Of a stretch of 64,000 bases of DNA, positions 35,491-44,752 are shown piece after piece. Within the stretch, counting starts at the first letter, position 1; each line of letters starts with the position of its first letter. The DNA is from CBDFHV01 sp965247705 (lineage in GTDB: Bacteria; Pseudomonadota; Alphaproteobacteria; Rhodospirillales; CAMCUA01), in assembly GCA_965247705.1 (NCBI GenBank), contig CBDFHV010000029.1, forward strand, positions 1-64,000. Reading direction: 5' to 3'. The notes beneath the pieces are model-generated. The model searched no databases. It was not told where the DNA came from and saw only the letters and a program-made list of their open reading frames with translations. The position numbers and the translations under genes are program-made.

Positions 35491-36744
35491 TCACAGGACG
35501 TCGGCGTCTTCGGGGCTGCCCTCGCCGGTGCGGGGGTCCAACTCGGACGCCACCGGCGTCGTGCGCGGCAGGGGACGGAACGGTTCCTGCTCCGAAGCCG
35601 CCGGCGCCGCCCGCCGGCCCATGCGCCACAGGGCGAACCCGCCGGTGGCGAGGCCGACGGTCCCGGTGACGGCGAACAGGCCACCGGCCCCCAGGAGGCT
35701 CATCGCGCCGGCGGCGACAATCGGCCCGGCGATCGCGCCGACGCCATAGCCAAGCAACAGCACCGTGCTGATCGCCAGCATCTCCTCGGGTTGGGCCCGG
35801 TCGTTGGCATGGGCCACGCACAAGGGATAGACGGTGAAGACCAGGCCGCCGAACAGGGCCGTCACGACCAGGAAGGGAATGCGCTCGAGGCCGCTCGCCA
35901 CCGCGATGACCAGGCTTGCCACCGACATGGCACCGCAGATCACGGCGAGCACCCGCCGACGGTCGAAACGGTCCGACAGCCGGCCGACGGGGAATTGAAG
36001 GACCAGGCCGCCCAGGATCATGGCGGCCATGAACTGGGTTGTCCCCGCGACCCCCAGCCCGATCCGTTGCGCGAACAGCGGCCCCATGCCGTAGACCGCG
36101 CCCAGGATCACCCCCGACGACACGGCCCCGAATACGGCTATGGGCGATGCTCTATAGACACGACTTACGTCCAGCGGACCGGCTGCCGGCAGGCTCGGCG
36201 CCGCCACCCGGGTCGCCGATACGGGCACGATCGCCAGGGACATCAGCACGGAAGCGGCGACAAACAGCCCCACGCCCACCGGATCGCCCAGGTTGAGGGC
36301 GAGCTGACCGGTTCCCGCTGCTGCGTAGATGGTCACCATGTAGCAGGACAGGACACGTCCGCGCGCTTGGTCGCCGCTGCGCTCGTTGAGCCAGCTTTCC
36401 GCACACATGCTCAATCCGGCGATGCACAGGCCCTCGACCAGGCGCAGGCCCGACCAGGGAACGGGCGCCAGGATGAAGGGGTGGATCAGGGTGGCCGCCG
36501 AAAGGGTCGAGCAGAAGGCGGCGAAAGCCCGGATGTGACCGACCCCGGTGATCAGCCATCGGGCCAGGAACGTCCCGGCCACCAGACCGACGAAGTAGGA
36601 CGACATCACGGCGCCCGCCACCAAGGTGGCGAAGCCCGCCATATCCATGCGCAGGGGCAGCGCGGTGCCCAGCATGCCGTTGCCAACGTGGATCATGGAG
36701 ACGGCCAGCAGGAGGGGCGCCACGGATATCAGGGTCTGCCGCAT
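35491..36744 (-). CDS. MFS transporter (YcaD-like)
   Basis: A 417-residue inner-membrane carrier with twelve predicted helices. The N-half has the GxLaDR-like loop replaced by FLARWLITGVGHIRAF; the C-half has FPVGRLSDRFDRRRVLAV. SMCAESWLNERSGDQARGRVLSCYMVTIYAA resembles the YcaD/TsgA-like branch, whose substrates are mostly unknown. A hydrophilic C-terminal tail of about 35 residues follows the last helix. The start is ATG 36744. It lies 126 bp upstream of dnaG and 146 bp after the histidine kinase stop; it is probably its own unit. Confidence 0.88.
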   Translation of the reverse strand: MRQTLISVAPLLLAVSMIHVGNGMLGTALPLRMDMAGFATLVAGAVMSSYFVGLVAGTFLARWLITGVGHIRAFAAFCSTLSAATLIHPFILAPVPWSGLRLVEGLCIAGLSMCAESWLNERSGDQARGRVLSCYMVTIYAAAGTGQLALNLGDPVGVGLFVAASVLMSLAIVPVSATRVAAPSLPAAGPLDVSRVYRASPIAVFGAVSSGVILGAVYGMGPLFAQRIGLGVAGTTQFMAAMILGGLVLQFPVGRLSDRFDRRRVLAVICGAMSVASLVIAVASGLERIPFLVVTALFGGLVFTVYPLCVAHANDRAQPEEMLAISTVLLLGYGVGAIAGPIVAAGAMSLLGAGGLFAVTGTVGLATGGFALWRMGRRAAPAASEQEPFRPLPRTTPVASELDPRTGEGSPEDADVL

Positions 36745-36890
36745 CAACGCGCCGTGCTGTGGAGGGCTGAAAAATACCGCCGACGTCCGAGGCCAATTCG
36801 AGGTTCCCGTCGGCCGGTCGCCCTACATGGCGTGGCTGGATTGGGAATGCAATGCCGATCCCAGTGGTCTGACCGAGACAGATGACTCGC

Positions 36891-38255
36891 TTACTGGGGC
36901 AGGCGCAGCGTCGCCACCAGACCCGGGTGGTTGTCGGACAACGCGATGGTCCCGTCGTGGAGGCGGGCGACGGCGGCCGACAGGCTAAGACCGAGGCCCT
37001 TTCCGGGGGTGTCGCGGTCAGCCGCAAGGCGGTGGAAGCGCCTGAGGACGTTGTCGCGTTCGGTGTCGGGAATGCCGGGGCCATTGTCGGCGACATAGGC
37101 CGCGACCTCCTTCTCCGTGGCGGTGGCGCCCACACGAATCATGCCGCCCTCTCCGGCGTACTTGATGGCGTTGTCCACCAGGTTGGCGAGTGCCTGGAAC
37201 AGCAGGTCCCGGTCGCCGCGCAGCCGGCACGCGGCCGGCGCTTCGAGAATGAGGCTCTGGCCCTTATCCTGGGCCACCGGCTCGTACAGGTCGAGCAGGT
37301 CGGAGAGAATCGTCACCAGGTCCACCTCGGTGAAACCGGCCCGCCGGCGGCGGGAATCGATCTCGGCGATGCGCAGGATCGCGTTGAACGTGGCGAGCAG
37401 GGAATCGGCCTCTCCGATGGCGCCCTCTATGGCACCTTCACTGCTGTCGCTGTCGGCCCCGTCGCGGATCGCTTCCAGGCGGCCGCGCAGGCGGGTCAAG
37501 GGCGTGCGCAGATCGTGGGCGACGCTGCTGGCCACCTGCCGCGAGGCTTCCATCAGTTCCTGGATGCGGCCCAGCATGTCGTTGATGGTCTCGGCCAGGC
37601 GATCGTACTCGTCGCCCGTACCGTGGGACGGTAGGCGCCGCGACAAGTCGCCACCGATGATGTCGCGGCAGGTGCGGTTGAGGGTATCGAGGCGCCGCAG
37701 GCTGCCCCGGGCGACGAGCAGGCCGCCGAGCAAGCCGATGATGGCGGTGGCGGCGCCGCCCCAGATCAGCGCCCGCACGATCAGCCGCTCCACCGCCGCC
37801 GTTTCCCGCATGTCCCGGCCCACCAGGAGGCGCAGGCCGCCCTCGAGGACGAACACCCGTGCGCGGGCCCGGTGCACGGCCCCGCCGGAACTCCGGTCCT
37901 CCAAGTCGAAAACGACCCAGCCGTCGGCGCCGGGCGCCACCGCGGGCCAGCGGTCCAGGTTGCCGATCAGGGGTTCGGCACGGCGCCCGACCAGCAGATA
38001 GACGGCCTGACCGCCGGGGTCCTTGCGGATGCGTTCGGCCAGCACGTCGACCAGGCCATCGGTGCCACGCCGCGCATACTGCTCGGCCAGGCCCCGGATC
38101 TCGGCGGCGATGGTGGCGTCGGTCTGCCGGGCCATGGTGCCGGCGGTGGCCCAATAGAGCACGCCAACCAGGACGACCAGGGACACCCCGAACAGCCCGA
38201 CGTGCGCCAGCGCCAGGCGGAACGCCGTGCTCTCGAAGACTCTAATCCTCGGCAC
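36891..38255 (-). CDS. Sensor histidine kinase
   Basis: A 454-residue membrane kinase. TM1 is LALAHVGLFGVSLVVLVGVLYWATAG, a periplasmic domain of about 120 residues follows, TM2 is LIWGGAATAIIGLLGGLLVA, then HAMP. The H-box is QVASSVAHDLRTPLTRLRGRL, the N-box LFQALANLVDNAIKYA, G1 VADNGPGIP and G2 GKGLGLSLSAAVARLH. Likely start GTG 38255, overlapping the end of the regulator gene by 14 bp; no better ATG fits. It pairs with the OmpR-type regulator and lies downstream of the HtrA protease, which suggests envelope-stress sensing. Confidence 0.9.
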   Translation of the reverse strand: MPRIRVFESTAFRLALAHVGLFGVSLVVLVGVLYWATAGTMARQTDATIAAEIRGLAEQYARRGTDGLVDVLAERIRKDPGGQAVYLLVGRRAEPLIGNLDRWPAVAPGADGWVVFDLEDRSSGGAVHRARARVFVLEGGLRLLVGRDMRETAAVERLIVRALIWGGAATAIIGLLGGLLVARGSLRRLDTLNRTCRDIIGGDLSRRLPSHGTGDEYDRLAETINDMLGRIQELMEASRQVASSVAHDLRTPLTRLRGRLEAIRDGADSDSSEGAIEGAIGEADSLLATFNAILRIAEIDSRRRRAGFTEVDLVTILSDLLDLYEPVAQDKGQSLILEAPAACRLRGDRDLLFQALANLVDNAIKYAGEGGMIRVGATATEKEVAAYVADNGPGIPDTERDNVLRRFHRLAADRDTPGKGLGLSLSAAVARLHDGTIALSDNHPGLVATLRLPQ

Positions 38256-38919
38256 GCAGCATGTATCCGGCGCCGCGCACGGTGTGCAGCAGGGGCCGTT
38301 CGAACCCATCGTCGAGGGCCCGCCGCAGGCGGCTGACATGGACGTCGATCACGTTGGTCTGGGGGTCGAAGTGATAGTCCCACACCCCTTCCAGCAACAT
38401 GGTCCGGGTCACCACTTGCCCGGCGTGGCGCATCAGGTATTCGAGCAGGCGAAATTCCCGGGGCTTGAGCGCTATGCTCTTGCCGCCCCGCTTCACCACC
38501 CGGCTCAGCAGATCCATCGACAGGTCGGCGAGGCGAAGTTCCGTGGTCGGGGTTTCGGCCCGGGCGCGACGGGCCAGGGCCTCGATCCGGGCCAGCAATT
38601 CGACGATGGCGAAGGGCTTGACCAGATAGTCGTCGCCGCCCGCCTTCAGCCCCGTCACCCGGTCGTCGATCTCGCCCAGCGCGCTGAGGACCAGGGCCGG
38701 CGTCGTGTCTTGGGCGGCTCTCAGCGCGCGAATGACTCCCAGTCCGTCGAGGCCCGGCAGCATGCGGTCGACGACCAGCGCGTCGTAGGCCTCGTGGGTG
38801 GCCATGAACAGCCCGTCCGTGCCATCGGCCGCATGGTCCGCCACGTGGCCGGCCTCGGTCAGGGCCTTGACCACATAGGATGCGACCTCGGGGTCGTCTT
38901 CGATTACCAGAATTCTCAT
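38242..38919 (-). CDS. OmpR-family response regulator
   Basis: A 225-residue regulator: receiver domain (1-115) with acidic pair EDD (residues 7-9), phosphoacceptor Asp in ALVVDRMLPGLDG and Lys in DDYLVKPF, then a winged-helix DNA-binding domain (KPREFRLLEYLMRHAGQVVTRTMLLEGVW and TNVIDVHVSRLRRAL). The start is ATG 38919 (MRILVIEDD); an upstream GTG would add three residues. It lies 66 bp after the HtrA gene in the same direction and overlaps its kinase, so the three genes are likely one operon. Confidence 0.94.
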   Translation of the reverse strand: MRILVIEDDPEVASYVVKALTEAGHVADHAADGTDGLFMATHEAYDALVVDRMLPGLDGLGVIRALRAAQDTTPALVLSALGEIDDRVTGLKAGGDDYLVKPFAIVELLARIEALARRARAETPTTELRLADLSMDLLSRVVKRGGKSIALKPREFRLLEYLMRHAGQVVTRTMLLEGVWDYHFDPQTNVIDVHVSRLRRALDDGFERPLLHTVRGAGYMLRAED

Positions 38920-38985
38920 GACACCCACATAGTAACCGGTCCCGCCGGCGTCAGGTCGGCGGGACCGGATTATAGGGCGCGGAAC

Positions 38986-40509
38986 TCAGCCCCGGGTAAT
39001 GTCCACCGCGACGAACCGGGTGTCGCCGTCGCGCAGCAGCCGCAGCAGAACCGCCTTGCGACCGGTCTCGGCGGCGCCGCGGATGCCGCGGACCACCTCG
39101 TCGGCCGAGGCCACCTTATCCGCCCCGACGGCGGTGATGGTATCGCCGCGGCGCAAACCGGCGATGGCGGCGGGACCGTCCGGGTCCACCGCGACGACGC
39201 GCACGCCGCCGGCGTTGTCCTCGGTCTCGGCCAGGGTGACGCCCAGGCGCGGGGTGCCGTCTGCCGGGTCGCCGTCGCCGGACGCCTGCTTGGTGGCGCC
39301 GGCGCGGCCCAGATCGACGCTCAGCGTCAGCGATTCATCACCTCGAATCACGCTCAGCTTGGCACCGTGGCCGGGTCCGAGAGTGGCGATGCGGCGCTGA
39401 AGATCGCCCGTGTCCTCGATGGCCTCACCGTCGACGGCGGTGATCACGTCACCGGCTTGCAGACCGGCCGTGTCGGCGGGGCCGCCCGCCGCGACGTCCG
39501 ATACCAGGGCGCCTTCCGCCTTCTCCAGTCCCATGGCCTCGGCGATTGTCTCGCTGACCGCCTGGATTCGCACGCCCAGCCAGCCCCGGGTGACCTCGCC
39601 GTCGGTCTTCAGAGCGGCGACCACCGGTTCGGCGAGCCGCGAGGGAATGGCGAAGCCGATTCCCACGTTGCCCCCGTTGGGGCTGAGAATGGCCGTATTG
39701 ACCCCGATCACCCGGCCTTCCAGGTCGAACAGCGGTCCGCCTGAGTTGCCCTGGTTGATGGGCGCATCGATCTGCAGAACGTCGTCCATCAAGCCGCCGC
39801 CAAGGTGACGGCCCCGAGCCGAAAGGATGCCGGCGGTCACCGAGCCGCCCAGACCGAAGGGATTGCCCACGGCGACGACCCAATCTCCCACTTCGGCCTT
39901 GTCCGAGCCGCCGAAGGTGACGAAGGGAAGGGGCGCGTCGGCCTCGATCTTGAGGACCGCCAGATCGGTCGCCGGGTCCCGCCCGGTCACCATTGCCGGA
40001 AACTTGCGGCCGTCCTGCAGCAGCACGGTGATGCCCTCGGCGCCGTCGATCACGTGGTTGTTGGTCACCACGTGGCCACCGGCATCGACGATGAAGCCGG
40101 ACCCAAGAGCGCGCACGGTCCCGCCGTCAGGCTCCATCGGACCCCGCCACGGTCTGGAGCCCGCGCCGTCGCCGAAGAACCGGCGCAGGAACGGTGCCAG
40201 GTTCGTGCCGCCAGGACCCTCGAACCCGGGACCGCGGACGCCGTGGTACGAATTCCGGATCACGCGCCGTTCGGTGCGGATATTGACCACCGCCGGAGAC
40301 ACCGCGCGGGCGAGGGACGCGAAGCTCTTCGGCGCCGATGCCTGGGGAGCGATTCGCGGCAGCTGGGGGGCGCCGTCGGCCATCGCGCCCCCATTCAGGA
40401 CGTAGCCGCCGAACGCCGCGCCCCCAACCGCCGCCGCCACCAGGGCGACCGCGGCCTTGCCGGCGCGGGACCTTCGTTTGCACGGTTGCTGTGAAAGCTG
40501 AGATGACAT
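38986..40509 (-). CDS. Periplasmic HtrA/DegP-type serine protease
   Basis: A 507-residue protease-chaperone. An N-terminal membrane or signal segment (AAVALVAAAVGGAAFGGYVL) is followed by a trypsin-like domain with His in VVTNNHVIDGA, Asp in DPATDLAVLKIE and Ser in QGNSGGPLF. Two PDZ domains follow (about 300-395, GWLGVRIQAVSE onward, and 415-500, RLGVTLAETEDNAGGVRVVAV). Start ATG 40509 has GGAGG 8 bases ahead; an ATG at 40521 is inside that ribosome site. It degrades or refolds misfolded envelope proteins. The following two-component genes may control it. Confidence 0.95.
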   Translation of the reverse strand: MSSQLSQQPCKRRSRAGKAAVALVAAAVGGAAFGGYVLNGGAMADGAPQLPRIAPQASAPKSFASLARAVSPAVVNIRTERRVIRNSYHGVRGPGFEGPGGTNLAPFLRRFFGDGAGSRPWRGPMEPDGGTVRALGSGFIVDAGGHVVTNNHVIDGAEGITVLLQDGRKFPAMVTGRDPATDLAVLKIEADAPLPFVTFGGSDKAEVGDWVVAVGNPFGLGGSVTAGILSARGRHLGGGLMDDVLQIDAPINQGNSGGPLFDLEGRVIGVNTAILSPNGGNVGIGFAIPSRLAEPVVAALKTDGEVTRGWLGVRIQAVSETIAEAMGLEKAEGALVSDVAAGGPADTAGLQAGDVITAVDGEAIEDTGDLQRRIATLGPGHGAKLSVIRGDESLTLSVDLGRAGATKQASGDGDPADGTPRLGVTLAETEDNAGGVRVVAVDPDGPAAIAGLRRGDTITAVGADKVASADEVVRGIRGAAETGRKAVLLRLLRDGDTRFVAVDITRG

Positions 40510-40690
40510 CGAAACCTCCATATGCAGGGGTAACCTGGAGGCGGATCATGTCAAACGGCGCCTGTCGAGAACCTGTCCGCGAGATTAAATCTTTGTCATC
40601 GGATAGGTCCAAGGGGACTTGACCCCCTCGAAGGAAGGTTCACTCTAGTCGGCAATGGCGGCCCAACGCGTAAGAGGGGGGCTTAAGGTC

Positions 40691-41122
40691 ATGGCCGAGC
40701 AAGAACTTGGCATCTATTCGGAGAAGGTCTGCTACGTCATTGTCGCGGCCCGGGAACTCGATAGCGGCGTCCTGGATGACGACGATGGCGATTCGCCCGA
40801 CGTGCCCCGGGACCTGGAAGACGAGATCGAACAGGGCGGCGCGGCGGAGGACTTCGCCCACGACGCGACCTACCACGAACTGAAAAGCTTCATCGACGGC
40901 CTCAATCGGGAGGAGCAGGCTTCCCTGGTCGCCCTGATGTGGCTTGGCCGCAGCGACTACGCCCTCGACGAATGGAAAGATGCCGTCGAGGAGGCGACCC
41001 GAGCCCAGAATCGCCACACCGCGGATTACCTGCTCGATTCGCCGCTGCTGGCCGACTACCTGGAAGAGGCACTCAGCCAATTCGACGTTTCCTGCGAAGA
41101 CTTCGATCCCGGCCGACTTTAG
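40691..41122 (+). CDS. DUF3775 domain protein
   Basis: A 143-residue acidic cytosolic protein. LGIYSEKVCYVIVAARELDSG, TYHELKSFIDGLNREEQASLVALMWLGRSDY and TADYLLDSPLLADYLEEALSQF match the DUF3775 family of alphaproteobacteria, function unknown. The start chosen is ATG 40691 (MAEQELG); an ATG at 40655 in frame would add 12 residues with no family match. It is divergent from the HtrA gene across 181 bp and its stop overlaps the end of the convergent CapK-like gene by 4 bp. Confidence 0.85.
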   Translation: MAEQELGIYSEKVCYVIVAARELDSGVLDDDDGDSPDVPRDLEDEIEQGGAAEDFAHDATYHELKSFIDGLNREEQASLVALMWLGRSDYALDEWKDAVEEATRAQNRHTADYLLDSPLLADYLEEALSQFDVSCEDFDPGRL

Positions 41123-42198
41123 CCCGTCCCAATGCGCAGAACCGGCAGCCCGCGGCCGGTCGGGCAGGGGCCGCCCCATCGGCCCCGAAGGCCGGTATCC
41201 AGGCGCAGCACAGGCGTGGCGAAGTTGTGGAGCGCGGTGACCACCAGCCGTCCGTTCCGCCCCGACGGGCAAGGCGCACCATCGTCGTCGAGCACCTCGC
41301 ACAGCACGGTTTCCGACTGGGCCAGGAAATGGTGGTGGCCGGGACAGCCCAGAACGACGATGCCCACTTCCGGCAACGCGAACATGCCGCTCACCGGCGC
41401 GTCCCAGGCTCGGCGGCACAACTCGCGGGTGGATGACGGAATCACCGGCGAAGTCAGAATGAGTCCTTCCACCGACGCACCGTCCCCCGGCCTCTCCAGG
41501 GTTCGGCGGGCCAAGGCCTCGATGGTGCGCCGGTCCGCCGCCAGGTAGCGGGGCGTCACCTGCCGCAGCCACAGGAGCTGCAGGTCGATAGGCGTGTCCG
41601 CGGCCAGGAACATCGCCGGGCCGGTGGGGAAACCCTGATCGGCGAAGGGTCCCCAGGACGCTGCCCGCCTGCCCTCCGGAAAGGCCGCGGAACCGCTGTG
41701 ATCGGCGACGATGGCGGCCAGGGTTGCCGACAGGTCGCGGCGCTGCCACCGGTGGTCGCGCAAAGCCACGGCGTTGCGGAACAGGCGCGTGACGGCGGTC
41801 TGCTGGATCGGACCGGCGCCTGCGGGGGCGCCGTGATCCGTCGGCAATCGCGTCGCGCGGATAGAGTTGCCGGCCGCTTTCAAGCGGGCCCGGGTGACCA
41901 CGGGAATGCGCCGCCACAGGGGCCAGGTGAGCTCCTGGTCGAGGGCAAGTCCCGCCCGCGCTAGCCGTTCCTGTTGGTAGGGCACCGACTGAAGCGCATG
42001 TCCCAGCAGCCGCGCCGCCTGCTTTAACTGGTGAGTCCGAAGGTCCTCGGGAGGCAGCCACTGGGTCCGGTCCCATTGGAGAAGGAGCGCTCGCAGCATC
42101 GCCTCCGGCGGCTCCGGCACCCGGGGCCAATGGGGCGACCCCGCCGGTCCCGAAGGGCCGGGCTCGTCGGGCCGCCGCTCGGTCAGCGGCCGGTTCAC
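41119..42198 (-). CDS. CapK/PaaK-like protein, truncated degenerate paralogue
   Basis: A 359-residue relative of phenylacetate-CoA ligase/CapK adenylate-forming enzymes and clearly a paralogue of the gene before it: both share TALHNFATP, GRGLPVLR and the region around EVGIVVLGCPGHHHFL. But the nucleotide loop, STGSTGTAVTV in the partner, is DHGAPAGAGPIQQTAVT here; the RYDIGD motif is RLDTGL; and the whole C-terminal lid domain is missing, with the stop about 105 residues early. It is unlikely to be a working ligase and may be a decaying gene or a non-catalytic partner. Its ATG overlaps the stop of the upstream gene (ATGA). Confidence 0.8.
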   Translation of the reverse strand: MNRPLTERRPDEPGPSGPAGSPHWPRVPEPPEAMLRALLLQWDRTQWLPPEDLRTHQLKQAARLLGHALQSVPYQQERLARAGLALDQELTWPLWRRIPVVTRARLKAAGNSIRATRLPTDHGAPAGAGPIQQTAVTRLFRNAVALRDHRWQRRDLSATLAAIVADHSGSAAFPEGRRAASWGPFADQGFPTGPAMFLAADTPIDLQLLWLRQVTPRYLAADRRTIEALARRTLERPGDGASVEGLILTSPVIPSSTRELCRRAWDAPVSGMFALPEVGIVVLGCPGHHHFLAQSETVLCEVLDDDGAPCPSGRNGRLVVTALHNFATPVLRLDTGLRGRWGGPCPTGRGLPVLRIGTG

Positions 42199-43604
42199 CC
42201 TTCGACCTCCGAACGAAAATCCTCGTACTTGCCGCCCGCCCCCCGGGGCAGGCTGTCGGGGTATTCCAGGTCGATTCGGAAAGGATGCCCGAGCCGTTCC
42301 TGGATGATGGTCCGCATGGCCGCCTCTTCCGAGGCCGACGGCGGGCGGGCGACCACGGACCCCAGAACCAACCGGTCGCGATCGGTCTGCACCAACTGAA
42401 TCTGGCGCAGGGGCGCCGCCTCGAACAATTGATTGGCGCCGAAGAAGGGCCAGATCCGCTGGCCGGAGGGAAGAGTCAACATGGCGCGATGGCGCCCCAG
42501 GATGCGGGTCAGCACCGGCAATCCGCGGCCGCAGGGACTGGGTTCGCCAACCTCCGCGTAATCCCCGATGTCATAGCGAATCAGAGGCGTGGCGAAGTTG
42601 TGGAGCGCGGTCACCACCACCCTACCCACCTGGCCCGGGCCGCATTGCCGGCCATCCGCGTCGAGAACCTCCACGACCACGTTCTCGGCCTGCACCAGGT
42701 AATGTTCGTGGCCCGGGCACTGCAGGGCCATATAGCCCACCTCCTGGGCGCTGTAGGTATCGGCCACGGTGGCGTTCCAGGCTTCCTGGCACAGGCTGCG
42801 CACCTGGGCGCTCGGGGCCTCCGACACGGTCTGCACCTGGCGCAGGGCGGGAAGCCGAATTGCCGCCTCCAGGCAATGGCGCGCCAAGGCTTCCGCGTTG
42901 GTGGGGTGGGTAAGCAGGTACTCAGGATCGAGCTTGGCCAGCCATTGCGCCTGGTCCTCCACCGGCGTCATGATGTCGAGCAGATAGGAAGGCCCGGACG
43001 GAAATCCCCAGCTGGCGGCGACGCCCCAGGCGCGACCGCGCTGGCCATGGGGATAAGCCGCCTTGCCGCCGTGATCATGGCGGATCGCGGCCAGGGTCGT
43101 GCTCATGTCGCGTCCCTGCCACATATGGTCCCGTACGGTCAGTGCCGACCACAGGTATCGGGTCATGGCGGTCCCCGAGACGGTCACCGCCGTTCCCGTG
43201 GAGCCGGTCGAGGTGATGGTGGACAGGGGCAGGTGTCCCGCCGGCAGGTGCCGGCTTTTCAAATCCGAACCGGCGTCCAGGAGCGACCGGCGATCGAGGA
43301 CGGGAATGGACGTCCAGGAAAAATCGGCCCCCGAATCGACGCCTCGGTAACCGGCCCCGGCCAGGCGCTGGCGATAAAAGGGCACCGTTTCCCAGGCATG
43401 GGCGAGCAATAGCGTGATCTGGCCCCACTGGTGGCGGCGCAGGGTCTCGGAGTCCCACCACGCGCTGTCCTCGAGCTGCTGCAGCGCCGCCATCATCAGG
43501 GCGGCGCGGCGCCCGGGAAGGCTCGGCCAGTCGATTCCGGATATGGACGACGCGGGCCAGGACATGATCCCGTCAGTTAGCACGGCCACGGCACCGCGTG
43601 CCAT
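42195..43604 (-). CDS. CapK/PaaK-like adenylate-forming enzyme
   Basis: A 469-residue protein of the phenylacetate-CoA ligase/CapK group. The phosphate loop is TITSTGSTGTAVTVSG, then ATWNATVADTYSAQEVGYMALQCP as the acyl-site region (seen as WNATVADTYSAQEVG), LIRYDIGDYAEVG with the ribose-binding Asp, and a C-terminal domain ending SLPRGAGGKYEDFRSEVEG, where the Lys could be catalytic. Such proteins activate carboxylic acids as AMP esters; some act in capsule or natural-product pathways. The acid is unknown. Start ATG 43604 is uncertain; an in-frame GTG at 43622 lies in the 53-bp repeat edge. It is the first of two coupled genes. Confidence 0.8.
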   Translation of the reverse strand: MARGAVAVLTDGIMSWPASSISGIDWPSLPGRRAALMMAALQQLEDSAWWDSETLRRHQWGQITLLLAHAWETVPFYRQRLAGAGYRGVDSGADFSWTSIPVLDRRSLLDAGSDLKSRHLPAGHLPLSTITSTGSTGTAVTVSGTAMTRYLWSALTVRDHMWQGRDMSTTLAAIRHDHGGKAAYPHGQRGRAWGVAASWGFPSGPSYLLDIMTPVEDQAQWLAKLDPEYLLTHPTNAEALARHCLEAAIRLPALRQVQTVSEAPSAQVRSLCQEAWNATVADTYSAQEVGYMALQCPGHEHYLVQAENVVVEVLDADGRQCGPGQVGRVVVTALHNFATPLIRYDIGDYAEVGEPSPCGRGLPVLTRILGRHRAMLTLPSGQRIWPFFGANQLFEAAPLRQIQLVQTDRDRLVLGSVVARPPSASEEAAMRTIIQERLGHPFRIDLEYPDSLPRGAGGKYEDFRSEVEG

Positions 43605-43619
43605 CTGTCTCAGTCGGAT

Positions 43620-43672
43620 CACTTGTGACCCCCGTCACAGCAATCCCGGACATTCGTGCCATAATTTGATAG
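43620..43672. repeat. 53-bp direct repeat, copy 1
   Basis: Identical to 44622-44674. It begins CACTTGTGACCCCCGTCAC, containing the palindrome GTGAC-CCCC-GTCAC, and ends CATAATTTGATAG. It abuts the intact end of the truncated IS1595 copy. The last eight bases, TTTGATAG, would suit the 8-bp target duplication of this IS family. Confidence 0.95.
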
Positions 43673-44621
43673 CGTCCCTATCCGGTTAAAGCAGGTAGCG
43701 CACCCTGCGGTTGAAGACTGTCGACCAGCTCCTTGTAGGTGATGGTGGGTTGGTCCATGGCGCGGCGGAGGACGAAGTCGGCCAGATCGGTGATGCGTGT
43801 GCGGCGGTTGAAGCGGTAGCTCCATTCCCGGGCATAGCGCGGCAGGTGCTTGGCGCCGACACCGCGATAGGTGCCGTTGAGCCAGGTCTTCACGTTGGAA
43901 AACAGGACATGGACGACCGGCATCAAGCGCTCGGCATTCTTGCCTTCGCCTTGCACGACGGGGTGGTGGCGATAGGTGTCGCGGAGTCCGGCGTACCCCT
44001 TGAAGGCGTCGGCGAGGCGGCTTCCGGGCCTGACCGAGGCGCGCACGAAGCCGCCCAGCTCGCGGGCGGTGGCCGCCGGGAGGATGGCGAGCCGCGCCCG
44101 GCCGGCGACGAAGCCGCTTCCCTTGATGCCCTTGCCCGGCCCGACCGGCCGCTTCTCGACGGCCATCACCAACAGGCTCTTGTTCGGGTTGGAAAGGCCC
44201 CGGCCCCGGCTCTCCGGCTTGCCGCGCCCGCCATAATAACTCTCGTCGACCTCGACCAAGCCCTCGAGCGGAAATTCCGAGCGCTCCGTCAGGGCATGAC
44301 GCAGCTTATGAGCCATCAGCCACGCTGTCTCGTAGCGCAGATCCAACTCGCGGGACAGCAAAAGGGCCGAGACCCCACGCTTGTCGCGCGCCATCCACCA
44401 CGCCGCCAGGAACCATTTGCGGAGCGGCGTGCGGGTGCGGTGGAAGATCGTCCCCGCCGTCACCGATTCCTGATGACCGCAACGGGCGCATTCGAAGATC
44501 CTGGGCCGCGCCGTCATTCGGTAGCTCCGCCGTTCGCCGCAGCGGGCACAGACATAGCCCTGCGGCCAGCGCAGCCGGGCCAGCGCCTCGATGCAGGCCG
44601 CTTCCGATCCGTGCCGTTCTT
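43673..44621 (-). mobile_element. Truncated IS1595-family copy
   Basis: 949 bp nearly identical to the complete element at 46825-47901 in inverse orientation. The end beside 43673 keeps the terminal repeat CGTCCCTATCCGGTTAAA. At the other end about 128 bp (terminal repeat and start of the transposase gene) are gone; identity stops at 44621, inside the codons for the GSEAAC region, and the 53-bp repeat takes over. It cannot move by itself because one end is missing. Confidence 0.9.
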
Positions 44622-44664
44622 CACTTGTGACCCCCGTCACAGCAATCCCGGACATTCGTGCCAT
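43678..44664 (-). pseudogene. IS1595 transposase with replaced N-terminus
   Basis: The reading frame is open and matches the intact transposase from ERHGSEAACIEAL to the stop, but the first residues come from the 53-bp repeat (possible new start MARMSGIAVTGVTSEERHG at 44664). Compared with the intact copy it lacks one Ser codon in SRLASDAFKGY and has His changed to Arg in the conserved GTYHGVGAKHL motif. Zinc ribbon, VDESYYGG and the rest are kept. Probably inactive, but it could still make an almost full-length protein. Confidence 0.8.
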
Positions 44665-44674
44665 AATTTGATAG
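44622..44674. repeat. 53-bp direct repeat, copy 2
   Basis: Perfect copy of 43620-43672 at the truncated end of the IS fragment. It is followed by TATTGTTGAACAACA, a small palindrome, and then the leader of the FecR-RTX gene with CGGAGGGG about 12 bases before its ATG. Confidence 0.95.
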
Positions 44675-44752
44675 TATTGTTGAACAACATGCCGTGGCCG
44701 ATGGCCTGACCGGACGGTTTCGGTCGCGCCGCGCCCGGAGGGGTACTTAGAT

